This document shows positions 1 to 11,900 of a stretch of 64,000 nt of DNA, piece by piece; within the stretch, counting starts at the first letter, position 1; every line of letters starts with the position of its first letter. The position numbers and the translations under genes are program-made. The stretch spans positions 124,001-188,000 of the forward strand of contig CAJNDS010002505.1 of assembly GCA_905221605.1 (NCBI GenBank), written 5' to 3'. The notes below the pieces were generated by a model. That model searched no databases. It had not been told where the DNA came from and saw only the letters and a program-made list of their open reading frames with translations. This DNA comes from Symbiodinium natans. Taxonomy: Eukaryota > Sar > Dinophyceae > Suessiales > Symbiodiniaceae.

Positions 1-143
1 ACATGCTGGTTCTTCGTAGCTTGCCCCTCGGCTTAAAGGAATTCTTCAACAGACCTTCGCCATTGTTTGCATTTTCAGCTGAGGATCTGCTCGTCGTGGT
101 GTCCGTGCCTGTGTCCCTGTTCCACGTCTGCTGGGTACGATCC

Positions 144-431
144 TCAGTTGCCAGAGCGACTGCTGTCAATTTCATCCCGAGTTGCATCTTCAGATCTTGG
201 GAACATTCCGAACTGTTGTTTGAATGCCACGGTGCTTTGCCTTCTGGGAACATTCCGAACTGTTGTTTGAACGCCACGGTGCTTTGCCAGCGGCTGCGGA
301 AGGGCCAAGCCATGGCTCTCCACAGATTTCAGAGATTTCGCCGCAAGATCATCCAAGTCCGTGACTTTGGTGTTAACCTTGAAATATATCCTACCATTCG
401 ATGGCTTCACAACGCCATGTCTGGTTCTCAA
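144..431 (-). CDS. Possible exon of a downstream gene, unknown
   Basis: An open minus frame with coding-like composition around 300-400 (GRIYFKVNTKVTDLDDLAAK) lies 550 bp beyond the ARP3 stop on the same strand. It overlaps a 47-bp direct duplication at ~198-292, so part of the frame may be repeat-derived. No family recognised. Confidence 0.25.
   Translation of the reverse strand: MRTRHGVVKPSNGRIYFKVNTKVTDLDDLAAKSLKSVESHGLALPQPLAKHRGVQTTVRNVPRRQSTVAFKQQFGMFPRSEDATRDEIDSSRSGN
198..292. repeat. 47-bp direct repeat x2
   Basis: Two adjacent copies of a unit beginning GGGAACATTCCGAACTGTTG differ mainly at one T/C position. A recent local duplication. Confidence 0.85.
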
Positions 432-978
432 GATCTTCTGATGTGGGCCTCAGCACCGCGAGAAACTCTCTGGCTCGTGGTGGATCGGCATCAGCTAGGG
501 GGCTCCGTGACCCTGCTTTGCGCCACAAGTTGACTGTTTTTCTCCTCGCAAACGATCAATCGCAACGGCACCACGGCGGACTTAAGTATGGCTGGTCAGG
601 CCAGAGAGTGTGCGCACGCGCGTGCGCCGATGATTCAGGCCGATGATGTCTGGGCAAAGTAGGGCAAATTAGGGCAAGTTCCTACTTGGGTCCCTCTGCC
701 AGAATCCGCCACTTTGAGCGGAAGACCTTTGCAGCGGCAACGCTGGCTGCAAGGAAGCTTTGAGTCTTGAGGCTCAAGCGGCAGCCAAGCGGGCTAAGCA
801 GTTAGCTCGAGGTTCTGGGGTTAAGTCGAGGGCTGTCGGTAGATGTCGGTAGCACTCGGGCTGCTTAGCCCATCACTACCGGACTGCTCCGCATGCAAGC
901 AGGGCCAACCTGGGCGAAGCCACGGGTGCGAAGACAGCGCAACAGCTGCATCAGATCTCAGAGACCTTCTTCGTTTGC

Positions 979-3900
979 TCAAAGACATGCCATGGCCTCC
1001 TCGTACTCACGCTTCGTCTTCACCATTTTGGAGAAAATTGCTTCCTGGCGTTGCGTGTGACGGCCGTTACTGGACCCTCGAAAAGAGGAACGACATAAAA
1101 TGTAAAGCCAACGACTTCGGACTGACTTCGGCAACTGCGCAGTTGAACACCAAAGTGACGTCCCAGTCTTTCGAGCCAAAGTGACGTCCAAGTCTTTCGA
1201 GCCAAAGTGACGTCCCAGTCTTTCGAGCCAACATGGAGACAGAGAGTTGGACTGCTGCAAGAGCCGATGGAACTTCTTCCCACACCTCATCCTTGAACCG
1301 ACACCCCTTAACAGCAAACCCCGAACCACACCAACCCCAGTGGAGCCTGCGCCAGCAGGGATCCTCCCAGCCAGGCGGCATAGCGCCTCGGGGAAGAGCA
1401 CTCCGAGCGAGGAAGGAGCTTCACCAGCTCACGAGGGTGTGGAGAGCGCGTTTAAAATACAAACATACAAACATACAAACAAACATACATACATACATGC
1501 ATACATGCATACATACACACATGCATGCATATGTTTATGCGAACATATGTAATACATGTAATTATTTGAAAGCCACATGAGAAAGAATGAACGATGACAC
1601 ATTTGTCAGTATTGAGAGAAGCTGCGCCACATGACGCAAACGCAGCTTTGTAGAGTAAAAGGGTAAAAGGTTTACTTAAACAATAGATTGAAAGTCGAAA
1701 GGTGCCCTCAACCAGAAACTCTGCAAAAAGGACAGGTGACAGGACCCAAATTCGAAGCACCGTCACACCGAAAAAGATCGGTCGCTGGCTGCTGCGCTCT
1801 CTTCTTGCTGCCGTGCACGAGGACCTAGCAGCGAGTGTTGGGGGGGGAGACGAGCTCGAGTTGAGGGGCTGATCCAAATCATGGCCCTCCTTGGGGTCTT
1901 TCCACATACTGTTTAGAGTTTAGGGTTTCAACAAAAGCCCGAAGCATAGACCCATCTCCTGTTGTACTGAGATGCTCAAATCCCATGGCACTGCTCCTTC
2001 TAGCTGCTGCAGCAGCATCCCTTTTTGGATACCCTCAAGTATAAAAGATCGTGCTGCACTCGTCAACTCAACGTTCAGCCTCGATGTCCTGCGGCCGCCG
2101 GCCTGTGCTCAGCTCAGCCTGCGGAGCTTGCGCATGTCTCTGTGTATGTATGTTTGTATGTAAATGTAAATGTAAATCTAAATCTAAATCTAAATCTAAA
2201 TGTAAATGTAATGTAATGCAATGCAATGCAATGTAATGTAATGTAAGGTATTGGAATGTATTTTAATGTATTGTAATGTAATGTAATGCAATGCAATGTA
2301 ATGTAGTGTAGTGTAAGGTACAGCACATGTCATGTAATATAATGTAAGGTAAGGTAAGGCAAGGTAAGGCAGGGTACTATATGTATGTATTTATCTAGGC
2401 TTTTGCATCGATCTGTTTCATTGGATATCTATCCTGGTAGGGTTTTGCCTACTGCGAACTTGGAGCCATAAATCATAAACGGTTAGCCGCCGAGCCTTTG
2501 AAAGGGGCTTTAGGGTTTAGTTAAGTCAGTGGAGGGCTGGAGGCCCAGGATTTTGCGTGCCGTTTGGGACCTAAGAGCCCACATCTCGCGATATGCGCAG
2601 CTGAAGCACAGACCGTCATGACGTGGGTTGCCTTCTGCAGCCTTTCGTCCACAAGGTGCTGCACATCCTTCTGCAAGCGCTCCTGCCGATCGAGCCACGC
2701 AGGCTACTTTAGGAGCTAGGTGAGGATGTGCTGGCCTTGAAATTCTGAAAGGCCGTAGAGCCTCCCGAAAGAACGATGTTGCTGTAGAGCCTGACAGATG
2801 ACGGTGAGAACACAAAAACTGCAAAGAAGAAGATGTGTGGTTGGCTTTGGGGTTGAAGGTTTCAGAGTCCCAACACATGACCTGGTCGCACAGACAGTGG
2901 AGGGGCAGGAACCTAGCAATGCATGTGCACCATCTTTAGCATGTTGACCTTCAGAACTGTCAAGAATCCGCCCTGCATGCTGATGGAGTATACGGGTTCG
3001 AAACACATCAGAGCTTGGGCCAGGGCCGACGTCGATAGTCGATAGGACACTGGGAGATGCACTCGTCCACCACCTCTTCATCACTTCATCACGAGACCAT
3101 TGCTATCCGACTAACGGTCCGATTACACTGAACCACTCAAGCTGAAGTTCACCATGTTCCGCCAGTCGTTCGTTTGCGGCTGCCTGCGGCAGAGGCGTCG
3201 TCATCCCATCAACGAAGATCTCGGGGTGGAAGAAAATCTGAGAAGGCAGGTGTGGCAGCTCAGGGTTGAGCTCTCCTGGCTCGTTGTTAGGAGGGAACGA
3301 GGCAACGAGGCACCATAGAGTCCACCAACCCTAGGTTCCCAATGAGTGTAAACACCCTTACAGGCCATCTCGGAGTCATCCACCTCTGGTTGACGGCGAC
3401 ACTTGACACTCGACTGCTCTCAGCAGATGGTTCTTTGGCCACACCTTGAAAAGCCGCAGTGGCATCGCCTGCCCAAAGCCCCCAACAACTAAATTTCTCT
3501 CTCTTCATCCCTAAACACACTAAATTTCTTAAAGGCCTGAGCAATTCAAGAACGGTAGTCTTCGCGGTGCCTCTGGGGCCAGGAAGCGCTCGTAGCCAAT
3601 CTGAATCTTCCAGTCCTGGCACGCTGTGAGGGCTTTCAGCACTTTACGAGAAAGGCCGAGTCTGTGGCGTCAAAGATGTCCGTCTCTCAGCGAGGGTTTT
3701 TCGGATTTTGGGGGGCTTATGGAGGGGTTGTTCAAGGAGTCCTTAGGCACGGGACCCTGTATCGCTTCGAACAAACTTTATGGCATCGTAATCTGAACCC
3801 TTTCCAAGGCCATGAGAGAGCAGCCTCTACATCGCCTGTATAGATTCGTGACGCGAATCCATGAATGTGCAACCATGCCACATCTGTCGAGCATGGGTCA

Positions 3901-5903
3901 GCAGGGTATTCAGGCATAGAGTCTTGGTCATGCGGGGTAGGGCTTTATTATTTATGACTGGTAATTATGCCCACAAAACACACCCGCATAGATGGACTCA
4001 CCAGAACTCATACGGAGTCATATACACATTGTGCAAGGTAGACAATATCGGAACATCAATCAATCGTCAGCCTGCTTCGTCTTTGGAAAGTGCCCCTGGA
4101 GGCTCTTGAACCTTCGGGAATCCTGGCCCAGCAGCAGGAGATGGGGACTTTTTCAATGATCTGCTGCAGTCTACGAAGGTCTTCCAATGCCCTGACAAGA
4201 GCCGGACCCTGAAACAGCTCTGCCTGAGAGATAGAAACCGAGTATGGAGGTAAGTGTTTCAGTGTTTCTGTTCCTGCCATACACCGCAAGCCAGGGCCTG
4301 GTCAAACTTCTGATACTCCTCGACCTGGCCATGTCACGAGCAGGAAGCAGTGGGAAGCAACAGGGCAGGTCATGCAGGTCCCTGTCGGGATTGGCGTACT
4401 GCAAGCAGGCTTGCAACAATTGGCACACGCAGACAGACGGTACAACTACGGAACCCAAGACCATGCAGAGACTGGAAAACCTTTGCCAACACCATATTGG
4501 CTGCCGGTCGCATCCTCCTTATGCTCGACAAACAACTGGAAAGTAGAGGTCCTCCTAGTAGGTTGGCGATCCCGCCCCATGGCCAGGGTTCGGCTGACAC
4601 GGTGGGACCGGGATTGCGTCAACCATCCGCGATCCGGCTTTGGTTCCAAAGGGGAAACAAGTGGGGAGACAAGACAGGAGATAAGACAGGGGCGGGTCCA
4701 CCGATTCGGCTCTAGTTCCCAAGGGAGACAAGAAGGGACACAAAATGGGAGGAGACAGAAGGGTCGACAAGGAGGGGCGCGCGTCTGCCGATCCGGCTCG
4801 GTTGCGACGAGAAGACAGAAAGGAGACGAACAGGCAAGAGATGGCAAGAGGGAAGACAAGGCTCTGGCTCCAAAAGGGCGAGGAAGAGACAACAAGGGAG
4901 ACAAGAGGGAAGACATGAGGGGAGACAAGAAGAGGAAGACGAAGGAGACAAACGGAAACGTGAAGGGAGACAACATGCACCTGTATCCCGGGAGGAGGGT
5001 CCCCTGATCGCTTCTCTTCATCAAATTGAAACCTTGACAGTAAGCTGCTTTGGGAGTGATTCGGAATAGGAATTCCTAAGCCAGACGCATGTGAAACGCT
5101 GGGCAAAGCAACAAGCCCAAGTCACTACATCTTTGCAGAGGTAGGCGTGCTTCTCCTTGAAGGGGAGACACTTAGATGAACTCAAGGAATGAGGAGCGGC
5201 TGCTAAGCGATAAACCATGCGATAAACCATGCGCAAAAGCCCTCTGCACACTTCTCCCGAAGCTTCCTTTTTGCTCCCTCTTGGCTGACTTCTAATCTTT
5301 AGGCATGTCCAAAAAATGAATCCAACTGCAACGGCAGATGCATGGTCCTTGATCTGTCTAGCAGCATCCATGCGCTGCTCTGCTGGTACAGGCCTGAACG
5401 ACAAAACGCTGCAAGGAACACCCTAGAGCATGAGCCCCACAAAAGATGCTTGAGCCGTTTAAGCCCCTCGGCCCTCCCTAAGCACATTACGTCATTTTAG
5501 ATCCCCTGAACATCCCGCTAAATTCGGAACACTCGTATCCTGAGTCAGAACCCACGTAGATCTGGACCGCAGGAGATCACACGTTCACAGTCAGGAACTG
5601 CACGGACTTGTTGCATGGTGCAAGTCGCGTTGAATTCGCATCAACGATCAGAGATCCTCAGCCCCTGTAAGCCCTGCGCTCTCCTCGGTCGCAGATCCTA
5701 GGTGCAGCTGCTTCCCTCGATTTGCATGTGGGGGGGTTTAGTGGTTTGTGGTTTGGGGCTTTGGGCTTCCTGGGCAATGGCCGGCTGCCAGCTCTCTTGC
5801 CCTGCAAGACACGCTCAAGAAGCTTTACTGGGCCAAACCTTCGCTGAGCTAGAGGCATGTCGTGCACAAACTGCGTGACATGCTTGCCGGCGATCTGCAG
5901 TTC
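979..5903 (-). CDS. ARP3: ARP3, 3' exon block (C-terminal half and stop)
   Basis: Exons in order: 5903-5839 ([16 protein letters not shown], continuing SCIQ in phase 0); ~5160-5129 ([10 protein letters not shown]); 3615-3571 ([15 protein letters not shown], donor GC); 3237-~3184 ([17 protein letters not shown]); ~3075-3031 ([15 protein letters not shown]); 2790-~2740 ([17 protein letters not shown]); 2703-2632 ([20 protein letters not shown]); ~1400-1336 ([15 protein letters not shown]); 1044-979 ([20 protein letters not shown], Leu, stop). These match the second half of ARP3, including the actin-type adenosine loop NIVLSGGST. Exons for the stretch between the lysine-rich segment and RYAAW were not resolved. 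The last intron carries a 26-bp x3 tandem repeat. Confidence 0.88.
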
Positions 5904-8900
5904 CTGACCGTTCTCACATTGCAGGGGCGCTGTATCTACAATATCTACACCTCTGGGCGACTCGGACATGTCATGCAGGCCGCGATAGGCCACGCCATGG
6001 TGTTTTGAGCAGCCCGTTTGCTTCTCACAACAGTGAACGCATCTCTGCCAGTCACGAATAACATCGCCTAGTCACCTTTGGTCTAATTGAGCTTGGGCCA
6101 GAGATCTAACAAATGGGCCCTGCCTCAGTAGCCTGCAAGCAGCACAGCCACCGGGAGTTGCGATGATTTATGAGATTCTGTGATGACTAACGAAGCTCGA
6201 AGCGAAGCCATGGACAGAGTTGTACGACAACGTCCCAGGTGGCAGACTGGTGGGAACCGGCTCCAGCGAAGTGGGTTGGTGTGACCTTGGAAGACCTGTC
6301 ACTCAAACAAAAGCTCCGCTGATGCACTGTTTGTTAAAAAAGGGAAGTTAAAGACTTCGGGCCATGCAGGGCATCTGTTCTGCCTTGCAAGCACGCAGGC
6401 AGGATTCCAAGCACAGCGGTATGCGGTAAAAACAAAGTAGGTTGGACTCCGAAGCGGGCCTTTGTGATAAAAGCTGTTCAGCAGCACAAACAGCTGTGTT
6501 CGTGAAAGCCTGCAAACAGTATGGACGACATATGCGACTTGCCGACAAGCATTGCCTGACATCGCACAAATCAACAAACCTGAGAGCTAGGCGTCCTTTT
6601 GCCGCCACAGTTTAAGGTGGCTGGATGAACATGCAACGGAACATGCCATGCTCGCCAGCCACCCTCAACTTTTAAACAGAATCGCTCAAGCTCCGAGAAA
6701 CGAGACTAAGGCAGCTTGTGCTGATGAAGCTTTGTGTGCACGAGCTCTTCCAACGACTGGCCAACCTCCTTGGCGTCACCGAGGAGCATGTCGGTGTGGT
6801 CCTCTTACATGTACTGCACACAAACTCCACAGCTGCCAGAGCTGCCAAACCAAACCCTGGAACCAAACTCTGTCATCTCTAAGCACGCCTTACATACCCT
6901 ACACCCTCCACATCCCTCCACCGAGTCCTTGTAGAAGACCGGGTTGTCCAAAGCCGCATAGCCCACTCCCAGGGAGCGTTTGACGACGATGCACTTCTTT
7001 GCTAGCCAGACGCCTGGCATTGGGGATAGGACCCGCCCGGCTCGTTTGCCCGTTTATGTATGGGCCTCCCGTATCGTCATTACCCGACTTTTGGCACGTC
7101 GTACAACATGAGTTCTAGGACAGAGCTGGTCACTTGCAAAAGGAAAATGTCACGAAACTCCACTGGCAGGGATAAGTCGGTGTGTCCCAAAAGTTACTGC
7201 TTGACATGTCAGTCGTAAAGCCATTGTTGTTTACACTATTTTGTTAAGTGCGCCAAAGGTCGCATTTGTCGTCATGGCAAAAGTACGGTGAGTGTCTTAG
7301 ATTTTCCACGCTGGAACTGTTCGCTTGCAATCGCAATAGAGTGTACGAAAATGCGACATTATCGACAACCATGCGCCGGCAGAATCTAGAGCCCGGTTTG
7401 CTCCTATGTGAGGTTGGGGCCTCCGGGCCTAGACGTGATCATCGTATGGGCATGGATGTTCTGGCCAATGTACGTTCTTGTCGTACGGATATGGATGCTC
7501 TGGTAACATGGATGTTCTTATCGCTCGGGCGTGGATGCTCTGGTCACTTCAATCTTCTCGGACAGCTGTGGTGATACTCTGGCCCCGTGCGTTTTCCTGA
7601 CTTCGGAACCGAAACCCTTTACAATCGGCAAGGAGCTTGAGGAACAGACCTGTTAGGGTCGGGGAGTTCAAAGCCCAACTGCGAACCCTCAACCCCACAG
7701 CTTTGGGTACTTGCCCGTTTTGAGTTCCTGTGTGTCAAGTCAGTTGAATGGCGATGGGCTTCAGCACTTGACATTGCATTGAGGAATTGGCTAGCTCGTG
7801 CTGATGTTGTTGAAGCCGTGGCAGCTCGTGGCAACGGCAAACAGTGGTCAACTGGTAGACAGGGGAGACACAGATGTCTGAGCCAAGCGTCGGATTACAG
7901 GCATTCCTGCAATCGGACTGTTCGGATCGTCCTCCGCCAATGAATTGACCTCGACTGGAGGCTCTGAAAAGCAGCATCCCAACTCCATGAATCCGACAGG
8001 TATCCCATTCAAAGCCGAACTCCCAAACCCAAACAAACCTGTCAGAGCTTAGGTTACATGCTTCGGGGCTCGACAAAGCAAGAAGCACAGTCTACCACCA
8101 GACTGACCCCCAAGCATCCCCAAAGCAGAAAAGGGGAGCGAGCAGCAGATTTAGCACTGGGCGTGGGATGGAATCTAGGTGGATGTGTCAGTTGACAGTT
8201 CTTTACGTTCACGATGGAACTGCACGAATCAACATTAGTAGGCATCGATCATCTAGTGAGAAAGCAGCCCCCACAGTCACGCAACATGGTCTAGGGTTCA
8301 AGCATGCCTTAAGGTGTACGGCTTGGGGTCTCTCAGTGTTCGGGCATCGTCCAGGCTCGGCTGTTGGGGACTCGCAACTTAATCGCACCTGGATTTGTAT
8401 GATGGCTTTAGGAGTTGAGGCTTGCGGCTGAGGGTGGCACGAGTACTGCAGCGTGTCCGTGTCTTGCACTGCCTTCCTGCATTTTTCTTTGTCCAACTTC
8501 CCCTTGAAAAGACAAGTTGCTGTATCATTGGCGCCCACGACCAGTGACACATCGACGTCTTCCCAGTCGGACGGATCATTCAGCTCCTCCATCTCGAGAA
8601 CCTGTTCAAGCCCCTACCCCATAGGATACGCTGCCTGCCACGTCACGTCATGTAGCGGCCAGAAATACTACGCGGCCACCGGAAAGAAAATTTAGAAATC
8701 AAAACTGATAGGAGCCGCGAACCCAAACGAGACACGTAGCCTGTCTAGCCCAGACATGAAATTTAAGACACACAGAAGACGAAACCGCCGATCGCACAAA
8801 GGATGCAAGGATGGTACGAGGTCCGCTTCTCCATTCATGCCACAGTACTAATTTTGGAACGATGTTGTGGGAAGTCAGTCGCTGTCGAACTTGGCTAGCT

Positions 8901-11900
8901 TCCAATTTTACAACGGCGTTGTGGTATGACTATTGCAAGCCGAGGACGCGACACGAAGACGAAGAGGCGACACAAGGACATGATACGAGGACATGACACG
9001 AGGACACGCTCCGAGGACGTGATGGCACGACGAGAGGACACGAAATGCCACGAATACCGCCGGACACACAGCGTAAAGACATGCTCGAAATGCAAAGCGA
9101 GCATCCTCAAGACTGTCATCGTCTTTGCATTTGACAGCATCAACATGAGCGACAGGCACGAGAACCACGATGCTGAGACGCATGACCCCTCACGCCGCAC
9201 GCGAAAACACGCGGACGCTTTCTGATGCTTGTGAACTGAATGCACGAATTCTGGTCAAGTCCCCCCCGACTCCCAGCTCCCAAAACGAGAACCCTTCGCT
9301 GTGCATTCGGGAACACGCATTGCCGCGGAGTGTGTACGTGCTGCGGCTTTCAACGCGCGGCGAACTGCGTTGCTTCTGCCAATGCATTGATGATGATGTG
9401 GGGTTGATGGAAAGGCTCTTCCATCATTGCATTTGGGGGAATGTACGTCTTCAAGTGTGGCTGGTAACCTGGGACAACCGCCGACAGCGGCGCTCATGTC
9501 TTGAATGGATTGGCATGTGGATTGGCAAGTGGAAACGTCCCGCATTTTGGTGTCAGATTTTGCTAACATGAAGTGAAGCCTCGGCACAGGGGCGGGAAGG
9601 GGGTTCGGGCCAAAGTCGGGAACCCAGATACACCCCAAACCTTATTGGCCCAAATTGTCCCATCAGCCCTTCTCTGGGCCCGGCCTGGTTGTAAGGCACG
9701 CCTGCCTCTGCCAGCAGCACGTTAAGCTGCCCAGGCATGCGCCCGGCCACCGGGTGGATGGCGACCTTCACATCTGTACCGTTCCTCAGCGTTTGGGATT
9801 GAAGCCTTGAAGCGCTTCGGGCTCGGGAATGAAGCACTAGAGGGACAATCTCATGCAGCCCCTCGTCTGGGTCTGTTGAGTCTGTTCCAGTGCCTACTCT
9901 CATTAAAGCCAATCGAATGAGTCCTTTGTTGTATACGGCTACTGGCACTAACAAATTACTCACTGGACGCTGAGATCCCAGCTCCGTGAGCATCTCGATC
10001 AGCTGTGCCAAGGCGTACTGAGCCTGAAATGGTTTTGCAACAAATCTTCCGATCTTCCAGACCCCAACCAAGCCCTAAGCCAAACCCTCTCAACCCACTA
10101 AACGAGTCTAAAGTCCAAGTCCCAAGTCCTAAATCCGAAATCCTAAACTACTTTGAACCTCCACAGCAGCCCTTGTCAAGCAAAGCGCTGGCCTTGGATA
10201 CCGCAACACCATAGCCTGGAACGATGACAACCTGAATAGACAGAGGGCTCACACATTGCTGAGGTGAAGGGGTTCTTCTAAATTAGGGTCCCTGTATACA
10301 TACTGCCTGTGCTGTGACTCCCCCTGAAAGCCTGCGCCCCCCCCCCCCCCCCCAAAAAAAACAAATCAAGCTCTTTGGGTTGAGTCCTTACGGTTTAGGG
10401 GATTTTGGGCTGAGCATGGCTGAGCCCAGAGCACAACGATTCTTCAGAGGCTCCTTTTCTGATGATGACTTGATGGCATGTATGCTAAAATATGAAAATG
10501 CTGGGCAGCTCGAAGTCTTCCTTCCAGTAGCCTTCTGCGTCTGCCACCAGGAGATACTAGGAGTGGCGTCCAACATGGCCACATGTGATGCGGAACCCAG
10601 AGCAATTCAGGTAAGCGCGGCTCAAATCCGCATGGCCCTGCATCCTGAAACTTGGGGGGCTCTGGGCATTTTGAGGCATATGGCAGCATTAACCTGGTCT
10701 ACCCCACGAACCCTTCAACTATACCCCGAGAGCTCGCTAGGAAAATTCCTTGCCTTTTCATGGAGTTTAGCTCCAAGCCTTCTTGGCAGTTGCCAAGAGG
10801 TCAGCGACGTGGTCGTTGTTGGTGGTTGTCACTTCGCCTTCTATCCTGTGGCTGCACCAAATCAACAGGTGATATCATGATCAGACCGAGAAACAAAGAT
10901 TGGGAAAGTAAATAGGCGAAAAAAACATTCACTTCTAGTGTTGCTGCCAGGTTGATTTACCCCTGTTACCGCCATGCTTACAAACTTTTTCGTTTACGGT
11001 TGTCATTCGTACTTTTGGACTTAAGAGTCATAGTCGCTTCTTCTTCTTGCTCTTCTTAGTCTTGTTCCCCGTAATTTCAGCAAATCTCGTTATTGCAACG
11101 ATCTGGACTCTGATGATTGGGATCGACACACTTATACGCACTTGAATCCTGCGAATTCAAGCACCCTAAACCGTAAACCCTGAACCCCAAACCCTAAACT
11201 TTTAAACCCTAAACCCTAAAGCCTGAACCCTGCGAAAACAAGCTCAAAAACTCATGATAATATCAAAATGCTCCTGAACAGCTGTCGACCTCACGTTAAT
11301 GACAAGATTCTGATAAGTGGAACCTCCCTGCTTTTGAGGCTTCGCAGTGACACCCAGCACTTCCAGGATGTTGCGGTTCATCGCCTCCATTGCAGAAACA
11401 GTCGCGCACCGGCAAAAGGAACATCGCCAAAGGTCTCTTGCACGAAACACCCCTTGCTCGGTAGTAGTCACCAGCAGAGCGCCTGCCTCGCACATGATCT
11501 GGCTCAAAATCGCACCAGACGAACCAATCAGGGCTCCGACGATTGTCAGCCTCAGACCGAAAGATGTACTCAGCTAGCAAAATGTAATACTAGCATCATG
11601 CAATATCAAACTCAATAAATACATACATGCATATATATATACATATAATATATATATATATATTAAAATGCAACCGACCCCTTGCTAGACCCTCAAAAAA
11701 AAAAGCACCACTACTTCTCTCTGCTTCTCCTAATTGAGAAAAGGGGAGTCGGAGGGGCAGGTTGTTGGAGAGCACGAAGCCCTCGGCCGTCAGAGCCCAG
11801 CCAGATGCAGAGTTCAGGAGGGTGATGGCTACCGGCATGTCGGCGCCTCCCACCTTAGGAGGGGAGGGAGGGCTCAAAAGGGAGCAAACTCAGAACCCCT

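Noticed and set aside
4372-5007. 211-codon plus and 192/183-codon minus frames
   Set aside because: Both arise from the stop-poor purine/pyrimidine repeat, are simple in composition, and lie in an ARP3 intron.
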